A stretch of 7,992 nt of DNA from Candidatus Acidiferrum typicum (GTDB lineage: Bacteria > Acidobacteriota > Terriglobia > Acidiferrales > UBA7541): positions 1 through 7,992 of the forward strand of contig JAOAPW010000120.1 in assembly GCA_025463105.1 (NCBI GenBank). The letters are read 5' to 3'. Below, piece after piece: positions 1 to 5,417 of this stretch. Every line of letters begins with the position of its first letter. Within the stretch, counting starts at the first letter, position 1. Made by a program: the position numbers and the translations under genes. The notes beneath the pieces were generated by a model. That model had not been told where the DNA came from. It did not search any database and saw nothing but the letters and a program-made list of their open reading frames with translations.

Positions 1-113
1 ACGACGGAAACCGGAACGGCGCCTAATTTAAGTGCCAGGACAATGCACGCGAGCAAAACCGTAGCCAAGGCGGCGCAGGTCCAAAGCAATCGCTTGAGCG
101 TCAGTGGATGCAC
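1..113 (-). CDS. btuC: FecCD/BtuC-type ABC transporter permease, N-terminus only
   Basis: Only the first 37 codons are in the window; the gene continues past the left edge. The reading begins with GTG at 113-111 and gives VHPLTLKRLLWTCAALATV, followed by a hydrophobic stretch (LLACIVLALKLGAVPVSV). This is a short basic start and first membrane helix, as in FecCD-family permeases, which form the membrane channel for vitamin B12 or siderophore uptake. The start overlaps the last 13 bases of btuF, and a GAGGAGG ribosome-binding site lies 7 bases upstream inside btuF, which decides the start and suggests translational coupling. The gene follows btuF and its cobalamin riboswitch, so B12 is the likely substrate. 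Identity rests on position plus one helix, so the symbol is a reasoned assignment; a generic FecCD permease is the alternative. Confidence 0.72.
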   Translation of the reverse strand, partial: MHPLTLKRLLWTCAALATVLLACIVLALKLGAVPVSV

Positions 114-1162
114 GCGCAGGCCTCCTCGGTGAAATCCACGGGCGCTGCGGGATGAATATCGTGCGCCGCGAAAGATTCGGAATGGAATGCGCGCGCCAGT
201 TGTTCGACGGCGTCCACCATGCGCGGTGCCGGGCGATTGATAGCATCGCTGACGACGACAATGTTTCCGCGGCGCAACGCGTCCAGTTCCCGCCAGCCGG
301 GTCGTATGCGCAGCAAATCGATATCACGCTGCGCGTCCGCGGAATGCGCGTTGGCAAAGACGAGAAATTCCGGCTGCAGGCGGAGAATCTCCTCGAAACT
401 GATGCGCGGCCATTCGGCCGTCGCGTCGACAACGGAACGCGCCCCGGCGCGGCGCAGTGCGTCGGCGATAAAAGTGTCCCGGCCAACGGTGATCAGCGGA
501 TCGGTCCAGACGACAAAGAGCACGCGACGCGGGGTGGCGCCGGAGATGCGCCGGTCGAGATTGAAAAGCCGTTCGCGAAGACCTGCGGCCAGCGGCGTGG
601 CGGTTTTTTCCGCTTCGAGAACCTTGCCGATATGTTCGATGGACGTGATCATGTCGGCGACCGAGTGAGGATCGGTAGCGTACACAGGCACGCCGATTCG
701 CGCCAGCGCATCCACAGTTTCGCGCCGGTTGATGGCTGTGGCCAAGACCAGATCGGGCTTGAGCGCCACGACCTGCTCAAGATTTGGATTCACGGGTCCG
801 CCCACATGCGGTTTTTTGGACGCTTCAGCCGGATAATCACAAAAATCCGTGTCGCCGGCCAGGCGATCGCCTTGGCCTAAAGCAAAAACAATTTCCGTGA
901 GGTTTGGGGCGAGCGAAACGATGCGCTTCACGCCAGCTCGAACTTGCACAGGCCGGCCAGCTTCATCCGTAAACGACCGGGGAATAGGCGCGGCATCCTG
1001 CGGTCCGAAACCAGCTGGCGCGGTTCCCATCTGTGCAGACGCGGGCGTGCCGAACGGAAGCAAAAAAAGCAGCACCATCCATGGACGTAATGCGGCGATT
1101 CGCTTAATTGCGAGGGTTGCCTTTGCCGAATTGTACGTCCAGTTGTGCGATTTAAATTTCAT
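101..1162 (-). CDS. btuF: Periplasmic cobalamin-binding protein of an ABC transporter (BtuF-like)
   Basis: The 353-residue product is a helical-backbone (class III) solute-binding protein that would capture vitamin B12 in the periplasm and hand it to the BtuC-type permease encoded next. Residues 1-44 hold a basic start, a hydrophobic core (MVLLFLLPFG, 29-38) and an ASA-Q cleavage site at about 43/44. The first lobe starts at about 63, with RIVSLAPNLTEIVFALG (80-96), VGGPVNPNLEQVVALKPDLV (120-139) and the linking helix at about 165-205. The second lobe runs to about 327 and includes RPGWRELDALRRGNIVVV (287-304). These are typical of BtuF and related iron-siderophore binders; the B12 riboswitch upstream decides for cobalamin. 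No good ribosome-binding site precedes the ATG at 1162, and the n-region is long, so Met29 (1078) is a possible alternative start. The C-terminus carries an extra tail of about 25 residues ending CACIH, whose DNA also holds the ribosome-binding site and start of the permease gene. Confidence 0.92.
   Translation of the reverse strand: MKFKSHNWTYNSAKATLAIKRIAALRPWMVLLFLLPFGTPASAQMGTAPAGFGPQDAAPIPRSFTDEAGRPVQVRAGVKRIVSLAPNLTEIVFALGQGDRLAGDTDFCDYPAEASKKPHVGGPVNPNLEQVVALKPDLVLATAINRRETVDALARIGVPVYATDPHSVADMITSIEHIGKVLEAEKTATPLAAGLRERLFNLDRRISGATPRRVLFVVWTDPLITVGRDTFIADALRRAGARSVVDATAEWPRISFEEILRLQPEFLVFANAHSADAQRDIDLLRIRPGWRELDALRRGNIVVVSDAINRPAPRMVDAVEQLARAFHSESFAAHDIHPAAPVDFTEEACACIH
121..127 (-). 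promoter_or_regulatory. Ribosome-binding site for the permease gene, inside btuF
   Basis: On the minus strand this reads GAGGAGG, 7 bases before the GTG at 113-111. It lies within the last codons of btuF. It is the main evidence for choosing the GTG as the permease start, and it supports coupling of the two genes. Confidence 0.75.
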
Positions 1163-1183
1163 CGAAATCGTTTTGTGCCAAGA

Positions 1184-1259
1184 AGTAGCACAGGCTTCAG
1201 CTTGTGTTCTGTTGAACTAATCAAAGGTCAAAACCACACAGGCTGAAGCCTGTGCTACT
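1184..1259. repeat. REP-like pair of inverted palindromic units
   Basis: Two 24-base arms (1184-1207 and 1236-1259) are reverse complements with one mismatch, separated by 28 bases. Each arm can fold on itself; the better one is CACAGGC-TGAA-GCCTGTG, 7 pairs with a 4-base loop. This nested structure is typical of REP/BIME elements. The pair sits in the btuF leader, directly after the U-tract of the riboswitch terminator and 21 bases before the btuF ATG. No REP-associated transposase gene is in the window. Confidence 0.85.
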
Positions 1260-1289
1260 AAAAAAAACGCCCCACGAGAAAATGGGGCG
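1260..1289 (-). terminator. Rho-independent terminator, expression platform of the cobalamin riboswitch
   Basis: On the minus strand a perfect 7-pair stem CGCCCCA / TGGGGCG (1289-1283 with 1274-1268) closes an 8-base loop TTTTCTCG and is followed by eight T (1267-1260). It lies between the aptamer and btuF, as expected for transcriptional attenuation. An alternative helix is visible: CGAGAAA at 1309-1303 can pair with TTTCTCG in the loop (1281-1275) and extend with GGG (1302-1300) onto CCC of the terminator 5' arm. That is a plausible antiterminator. Confidence 0.88.
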
Positions 1290-1312
1290 CAACGCCACAC
1301 CCTTTCTCGCGA

Positions 1313-1433
1313 AGAGTGCTGGCACCAACGGCCTGGGAGGGTGTCCTGACTTACGGCATTTCGCCGATTACAGTGGCGGGACCGTGGCCGATTCGCACGG
1401 CCTTCCCCCGCTTCCCATGCCTGAATATTGTCG
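1313..1433 (-). promoter_or_regulatory. Cobalamin (B12) riboswitch upstream of btuF
   Basis: Read on the minus strand the leader shows the conserved cobalamin-aptamer landmarks in order: GGGGGAAGGCCGTGCGAATC (1408-1389), GGTCCCGCCACTGTAATC (1384-1367) and the B12-box-like AGTCAGGACACCCTCCC (1352-1336). Closing pairing is visible: GGCATGGGA (1421-1413) with TCCCAGGCC (1338-1330), eight pairs around one A-G mismatch. A GGC/GCC stem GGCCG/CGGCC frames GTGCGAAT, as in known aptamers. The element is followed by the terminator at 1289-1260 and then btuF. The known role of this class is to bind adenosylcobalamin or a related form and reduce expression of B12 synthesis or uptake genes; transcription termination is inferred here. 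The outer ends are approximate: the right end is set by the predicted transcription start, and the 3' side up to 1313 may hold the regulatory hairpin. Confidence 0.93.
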
Positions 1434-1439
1434 GAACGC

Positions 1440-1468
1440 AGTCTATGTCGCACTCTGCCCGGTGTCAA
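1440..1468 (-). promoter_or_regulatory. Sigma70-like promoter for the riboswitch-btuF-btuC transcript
   Basis: On the minus strand TTGACA (1468-1463, full consensus) is followed after 17 bases by TAGACT (1445-1440, four of six). The predicted start near 1433 lies about 12 bases before the aptamer's closing stem, which is where a riboswitch promoter should be. It begins 22 bases past the stop codon of the upstream gene. Confidence 0.62.
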
Positions 1469-1490
1469 CTCGAGGCGCTACGGGAGCCTG

Positions 1491-2138
1491 TTATGTCCGT
1501 ACGGTGTTCTGTTCATCGGCTTCTTCAGCCCAGTGGACATCATCGATCCACCAGCGTCCCGAGTGGCGAATTAATGTGAATCGCGCGCGGTACTGTCTTT
1601 CATCAGAGCCGCGAAGGTGGATTTCCAGCGTTACACCCAGACCGGTTTGAGCCAGCGCGCCGGAGCGTAACACCTCTCCGTGGAACATTCGCCAATGCGT
1701 GACGATTAATTCGTGCCATACATCGAAGGAAACCTGCTGGCGATAGCGCTCCGAGAACATATCGTAAGCTGGGCGGAATTGGCCGCGATCGACTGCGCGG
1801 AGCTGGGCGCGCACGAGTTCCTGCGGGCCGCTTGAGTTGGAGCCGAAGGGCGAATTCACGCGAACGAGAATCCATGCTGAGAGCGCAAAGGCGGCCAGAG
1901 TCAGAGAGAGCAACAGCAGGAGATTGTGTCGCAGATGGCTCTTTCGTGACGCGTCCTCCGCACTGGAAACGCCACGTTGCTGTGTCGTCCAATCCGCAGG
2001 CGCGCTGGAAACAAGTTCTACGGACGAATCGAAAGAAGGCTGCGCGTTGACGACGGGCGCAGCTTCAGATTCCTTTTCCTGAGATTTGTCGTCCGGACCA
2101 TCGAGAGGTCCTCGGGGAATATCGAGCGGGTCGTCCAT
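1491..2138 (-). CDS. Single-pass membrane protein with DUF4864/NTF2-like domain
   Basis: The product is 215 residues from the ATG at 2138 (MDDPLDIPRG). It has an acidic, Ser/Pro/Glu-rich and probably disordered cytoplasmic region (about 1-70), one membrane helix (NLLLLLSLTLAAFALSAWIL, about 72-91) and an outer domain (about 105-205) with an amphipathic helix ELVRAQLRAVDRGQFRPAYDMF followed by strands ending in GRWWIDDVHW. That order (VxxQLxAxxxxxxxxAYxxFS, then a strand pair ending WxIDxV) resembles DUF4864 and related NTF2-like modules, which have no single known activity; the assignment is by pattern only. The frame is open upstream to a GTG at 2192, overlapping the hydratase gene, but that would add a basic Arg-rich extension unlike the rest, and neither start has a strong ribosome-binding site. 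It starts 38 bases after the hydratase stop and may share its transcript. No catalytic residue can be named. Confidence 0.8.
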   Translation of the reverse strand: MDDPLDIPRGPLDGPDDKSQEKESEAAPVVNAQPSFDSSVELVSSAPADWTTQQRGVSSAEDASRKSHLRHNLLLLLSLTLAAFALSAWILVRVNSPFGSNSSGPQELVRAQLRAVDRGQFRPAYDMFSERYRQQVSFDVWHELIVTHWRMFHGEVLRSGALAQTGLGVTLEIHLRGSDERQYRARFTLIRHSGRWWIDDVHWAEEADEQNTVRT

Positions 2139-2176
2139 GACAAATCGTCCGTGCGCTGAGCGGCGCGCACAGCCTC

Positions 2177-3001
2177 TTAACGATTCTTCCACTCCGGCTT
2201 GCGTTTTTCAATAAGGGCGCGCAAACCCTCCTGGGAATCTTCCAGGCGGTACAGCTCGTTCAGAAAAATACTCATGGAATTGCGCAGAGCCTCACGCAGC
2301 GAAAGTCCCATGCCGCCGATGACGGCTTTCTTGGCCATGCCCAGCACGGCGCCGGACTGCGCCGTAATTTTGGAGACCAGCTCGTTCACCGCGGTCGCGA
2401 GCTGCGCTTCTGGTACCAGGCGGTTCACCAAACCCAGGTCGCGCGCCCGCTCGGCGGTGATAGCTTCGCCGGTGAGCACAAGTTCAAGAGCGCGTTTCGG
2501 GCCGATGATGTGAGGAAACATCGTCGAGGCAAGTGGAGGAAACACTCCGATGGTAATTTCCGGGAGAGCGAAGCGAGCCCGGGGAGTGGCTATAACCAGA
2601 TCGCCGTAGGCGATGAGTTCCGCGCCTCCGCCGATGGCCGCGCCGTCCACCACCACTAAAACGGGTTGCGGAGCTTCCACCATGGCGATACACGCGGCAT
2701 GAAACGCGTCGAGCATTGAAAACGCGCGCTCCGCCGTATACTCGCCAATATCCACGCCAGCTGAAAATATTTTTCCATTGGCATCGAGCACGATGAGCTT
2801 CACCGAAGATTTTTCCGTAACCGCCCCAATACCGTCCGCCAGTTCCCGCAACATCGACTCATTCAATAAGTTGTGTTCGGGGCGGTCCAGGGTGAGGCGC
2901 GCCACCGGGCCATCGACTCGATAACGCACGAACTGGAATTGTTCCGGGCTGCGCCGTGGGGCCTTGCCGAAAACATCCTCGGATTGGATCATGTCTGGCA
3001 T
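2177..3001 (-). CDS. Enoyl-CoA hydratase/isomerase family protein, dienoyl-CoA hydratase-like
   Basis: The 274-residue product has the crotonase fold, which polarises acyl-CoA thioesters and usually adds water to a double bond in the cytoplasm. The CoA/oxyanion-hole segments are FSAGVDIGEY (79-88) and DGAAIGGGAELIAYGDLV (119-136). Both glutamates used by hydratases are in place: Glu128 (GGGAE) and Glu148 (ALPEI). The segment GVFPPLASTMFP (152-163) and the C-terminus LRALIEKRKPEWKNR resemble cyclohexa-1,5-dienecarbonyl-CoA hydratases of anaerobic benzoyl-CoA degradation more than beta-oxidation hydratases. That is a resemblance by memory; no other ring-degradation gene is in the window, so the substrate is open. 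The ATG at 3001 is supported by GGGGAG six bases upstream (3013-3008). It is divergent from serS and precedes the DUF4864-like gene. Confidence 0.9.
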   Translation of the reverse strand: MPDMIQSEDVFGKAPRRSPEQFQFVRYRVDGPVARLTLDRPEHNLLNESMLRELADGIGAVTEKSSVKLIVLDANGKIFSAGVDIGEYTAERAFSMLDAFHAACIAMVEAPQPVLVVVDGAAIGGGAELIAYGDLVIATPRARFALPEITIGVFPPLASTMFPHIIGPKRALELVLTGEAITAERARDLGLVNRLVPEAQLATAVNELVSKITAQSGAVLGMAKKAVIGGMGLSLREALRNSMSIFLNELYRLEDSQEGLRALIEKRKPEWKNR

Positions 3002-3098
3002 GGTCAGCTCCCCTAAATGCTAGCATACCTGGCGCACTGCAAACGCCCGGGTCAGCGGATGACGTCTCCAACCAGTAGCTCCCTGCGGCAGAAGTTGT

Positions 3099-3224
3099 CG
3101 TCTATCATCTGCCACCTAACACCTATCGCCTACGATCTTCACGCTATCCACTCTCAACTGTTAACTTTCTACTGTCATTCCGTCGCACGAATCACAACTC
3201 ACGAGTCACGAATCACTTCTCTTG
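3099..3224. repeat. Degenerate tandem heptamer repeat, 18 units
   Basis: Cut into 7-base units from 3099, 17 of 18 units have C at position 4 and position 5 is T or A in nearly all. Examples are CACCTAA, CACCTAT, CGCCTAC, then CCACTCT, CAACTGT, TAACTTT, CTACTGT, and then AATCACA, ACTCACG, AGTCACG, AATCACT. The last four are nearly identical on the plus strand; on the minus strand they read as repeats of GTGATTC/GTGACTC. The block fills most of the gap between the divergent hydratase and serS genes, up to the serS ribosome-binding region. It resembles short tandemly repeated repetitive (STRR) heptamers known from cyanobacteria in type, not in sequence. Confidence 0.72.
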
Positions 3225-3239
3225 AGGTATTCTCTCTCC

Positions 3240-4511
3240 ATGCATGACTTGGGATATTTTCGCGAACACCTGGATGAATTTGTACAGATGGCGGCGAATC
3301 GCGGAGTCAACATTGATTTCGAGGGCTTCCGTTCGCTCGATCAGGAGCGCCGCGAACGGATCACCGCGGTCGAGCGTCTGAAAGCGGAGCGAAACAAAGC
3401 CAGCGAGGAAATCGCGCGGCGCAAGAAGGCGGGCGAAGATGCCTCGGCCTTGCTGGCGGAAATGAAGCGCGTCTCGGAGGAAATCAAAATTGCCGGCGAA
3501 CGCGCCGAAGCGCTCGATGCGAGTCTCAGGGATTTCATGCTGACCGTGCCCAACCGGCCGCACAGCTCCGTGCCGGTGGGCCATGACGCCAGCGCAAATG
3601 TCGAGGTGCGCCGATGGGGCTCTCCTCCCAAATTTGATTTTAAGCCGCGGCCTCATTGGGAAATTGCGGAGGGCGCGGGAATTCTGGATTTCCAGCGCGC
3701 CACCAAGATTGCGAGCACGCGTTTCGCGCTCTATCGGGGCCTCGGTGCTCGGATGGAGCGCGGACTGGCGTCTTTTTTTCTCGATACGCATGCCGCGCAC
3801 GGGTACACGGAAATTCTGCCGCCGTTTATCGTGAACACGGCGGCACTGACCGGCGTGGGCCAATTGCCAAAGTTCGCCGCGGACATGTTTCATCTCGAGG
3901 GCACGGATTTATGGTTGACGCCGACGTCAGAGGTGGAACTCACCAGCATGTATCGCGACGAAACGCTCGACGCCGATTTGCTGCCTATCAAAGTATGTGC
4001 CTGGACGGCATGCTTCCGTTCCGAAGCCGGAGCAGCAGGAAAAGACACACGCGGGTTGAAGCGCCAGCATCAATTTCAAAAAGTGGAATTGTTCAAGTTT
4101 ACGCGGCCGGAGCAGAGCTACGAAGAACAAGAATCCCTGGTCGCCGACGCCGAGCGCGTGCTGCAAAAACTGGGTCTGCACTACCGCGTCGTGTTGCTCT
4201 GCACCGGTGACATGGGCTTCGCGTCGTCAAAAACTTACGATATTGAAGTGTGGTTGCCATCCGCACATGAGTTCATGGAAATTTCTTCCTGCTCGAATAC
4301 GGAAGCGTTTCAGGCGCGGCGTTCCGGCATTCGCTTCAAGCCCAAGGGCGGCAAAAGCGAATTCGTCCACACGCTGAATGGTTCCGGACTCGCCGTGGGG
4401 CGCACGTGGCTCGCCATCGTGGAAAACTGCCAGCAGGCCGATGGTTCCGTCACTATTCCTGAGGCTCTGCGGCCTTACGTGGGCACGGATCGAATTCCAG
4501 CCAAGCCTTAA
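3240..4511 (+). CDS. serS: Seryl-tRNA synthetase
   Basis: This class II enzyme activates serine with ATP and charges tRNA-Ser (and selenocysteine tRNA where present) in the cytoplasm as a homodimer. The product is 423 residues, the usual length. The N-terminal tRNA-binding arm is a coiled coil rich in Glu/Arg/Lys (about 25-105). Motif 1 lies around 170-195 (LGARMERGLASFFL). Motif 2 is FRSEAGAAGKDTRGLKRQHQ (259-278), running on into FQKVE. Motif 3 is LNGSGLAVGRTWLAIVEN (379-396) with the ATP-binding arginine. TPTSEVEL (227-234) is the serine-site loop. The ATG at 3240 (MHDLGYFREHLDEF) matches the family start; a GAGG lies 12 bases upstream (3224-3227), a rather long spacing, and the frame is open to a TTG at 3222. 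It is monocistronic here: divergent from the hydratase and convergent with the next gene. No T-box or other leader was seen; the upstream region is the heptamer repeat. Confidence 0.97.
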   Translation: MHDLGYFREHLDEFVQMAANRGVNIDFEGFRSLDQERRERITAVERLKAERNKASEEIARRKKAGEDASALLAEMKRVSEEIKIAGERAEALDASLRDFMLTVPNRPHSSVPVGHDASANVEVRRWGSPPKFDFKPRPHWEIAEGAGILDFQRATKIASTRFALYRGLGARMERGLASFFLDTHAAHGYTEILPPFIVNTAALTGVGQLPKFAADMFHLEGTDLWLTPTSEVELTSMYRDETLDADLLPIKVCAWTACFRSEAGAAGKDTRGLKRQHQFQKVELFKFTRPEQSYEEQESLVADAERVLQKLGLHYRVVLLCTGDMGFASSKTYDIEVWLPSAHEFMEISSCSNTEAFQARRSGIRFKPKGGKSEFVHTLNGSGLAVGRTWLAIVENCQQADGSVTIPEALRPYVGTDRIPAKP

Positions 4512-4534
4512 CCCGATCGATATTTCATCCACGC

Positions 4535-4570
4535 AAAAAAAGGGCCGCAGCACAAAGGTGCGCGGCCCTT
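4535..4570. terminator. Terminator shared by convergent serS and the small secreted-protein gene
   Basis: The arms AAGGGCCGC (4540-4548) and GCGGCCCTT (4562-4570) enclose a further GCAC-AAAG-GTGC hairpin with one bulged A, 13 pairs in all. On the minus strand it is followed by seven T (4541-4535), a strong terminator for the gene ending at 4597. On the plus strand only CTTC follows, so it is a weaker terminator for serS, which ends 28 bases before the stem. Confidence 0.88.
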
Positions 4571-4596
4571 CTTCAAGTTGGCAGTGCCAACCGAAT

Positions 4597-4947
4597 TTAC
4601 ATTTTTCCCATGGTGATTTTGTCTACGTGGATGGTGTCAGCGTCCGCCATTTTCCCGGTGACATTCACTTCCATGCCGAGGTCCTTATCAGTGTTCACGC
4701 TATCCTGATTTTCGATTTTCATGACCTTCTTGGATTTGGCATCAATGAAGACCAGTGAAGCATTCTTTTGCTTAAGACATTGCAGCGTGCATTGTTTCCC
4801 GGCGGCGGTCCCTGCGTTCTTGACGCCGCAGGCGCTGTCGCTGATGTATCCGGTCCAAGTCATTGTCTTCTCATCCGCCGCGAACGTGATGCCCGCGATT
4901 GTGAGCACGATTGCCAGCAACCCGATGAGACTCATTGCCTTTCGCAT
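4597..4947 (-). CDS. Small secreted protein with conserved cysteines (DUF5818-like)
   Basis: The 116-residue product has a clear Sec signal peptide (MRKAMSLIGLLAIVLTIAGI, cleavage after TFA at about 23), so the mature protein of about 93 residues acts outside the inner membrane. The mature part begins MTWTGYISDSACGVKN and contains three cysteines (40, 53, 57) in the pattern SACG-x11-CTLQC. The rest is a beta-rich stretch ending VNVTGKMADADTIHVDKITM, like a small OB- or barrel-type fold. The WTGYISDSxCG opening is common in small secreted proteins of Acidobacteriota; I associate it with DUF5818, but only from memory. No enzymatic function can be assigned. The start is supported by GGGAGGG seven bases upstream (4961-4955). 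A -10-like TACAAT lies 43 bases upstream (4996-4991) inside a short inverted repeat. It converges on serS with a shared terminator. Confidence 0.85.
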   Translation of the reverse strand: MRKAMSLIGLLAIVLTIAGITFAADEKTMTWTGYISDSACGVKNAGTAAGKQCTLQCLKQKNASLVFIDAKSKKVMKIENQDSVNTDKDLGMEVNVTGKMADADTIHVDKITMGKM

Positions 4948-5417
4948 GTATTTTCCCTCCCATTAGAATGTTCTCCGACCAGTGCGGCAAATTGTACACC
5001 CCGCACGCTCCGTATGGATTCCTGAAAATTTCTTCGCGTCGCAAAGATAATAGTCGAAGATTTCAAGGCTCCAATGCCAATTACGGACGTCCGGGGCAAT
5101 CGGATGGGCCAAAATTGAGTAAATTTATCCGGAGTCGGGCCTGGGCCATACGAAATGGGTAAAAACCTTCCACTCGATATAACTACCTTACAATGAGACG
5201 CTTAGTGGAGTGTTGGTCATTTTTTGAGTCCCATTTTGGAGATTGTGATCGCCAAACTTCGAACAAGGAGGTCGTTCTTTGGTTGACACCGCTTTTCCGG
5301 GTTGACTACACTCGCTTTACTGCGCGAGGAATAGACGCGCATCTTTCGGTTGATCCATCAGGTGGCAATGGCCGGCCTGGTTCCTGGGCGCTTGAAAATA
5401 ACTAGCGTTGCAGGAAC
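4948..5417. other. Intergenic region of about 470 bases without a convincing gene
   Basis: This stretch separates the minus-strand secreted-protein gene from the plus-strand YHS-gdhA pair. It holds the ribosome-binding site and likely promoter of the former near 4955-5019, a TTGACA/TACACT promoter candidate for the latter (5283-5312), and a perfect AAGGAGG at 5265-5271 not tied to a known gene. Open frames here (for example 5193-5405, plus) give unrecognisable products. Between about 5020 and 5260 the sequence is relatively AT-rich, and I see no RNA gene or repeat in it. Confidence 0.6.
5283..5312 (+). promoter_or_regulatory. Candidate promoter for the YHS-gdhA pair
   Basis: TTGACA (5283-5288) is followed after 18 bases by TACACT (5307-5312, four of six). 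It would start a transcript near 5319, about 100 bases before the YHS-type gene. It is the best sigma70-like pair seen in the upstream region. Confidence 0.4.

Noticed and set aside
104..880. Long plus-strand open frame of 258 codons opposite btuF
   Set aside because: It is the antisense shadow of btuF; the minus-strand reading has a signal peptide and family motifs, and this one has none.
1313..1456. Outer stem AGAGTGC (1456-1450) with GCACTCT (1319-1313) as riboswitch P1
   Set aside because: The 5' strand lies inside the spacer of the TTGACA/TAGACT promoter, upstream of the predicted transcription start, and the aptamer already closes with GGCATGGGA/TCCCAGGCC. It would hold only if transcription starts further upstream.
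1217..1468. Minus-strand open frame of 83 codons
   Set aside because: It runs through the riboswitch, its terminator and the repeat; the QASACV end is just translated repeat sequence.
3017..3026. Palindrome ATGCTAGCAT as an operator of the hydratase gene
   Set aside because: Ten bases, single copy, next to only a weak -10-like TATGCT; it may be chance.
3099..3224. CRISPR array
   Set aside because: Units are 7 bases and degenerate, without spacers of uniform length or conserved long repeats.
3002..3239. T-box leader before serS
   Set aside because: No AGGGTGGNACCGCG-like box or terminator hairpin is present; the region is a heptamer repeat.
3213..3893. Minus-strand open frame of 226 codons opposite serS
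   Set aside because: Shadow of the synthetase gene; no recognisable domain.
5193..5405. Plus-strand open frame of 70 codons beginning MRRLVECWSFF
   Set aside because: No ribosome-binding site at its ATG and no recognisable sequence; only the internal AAGGAGG is worth noting, listed separately.
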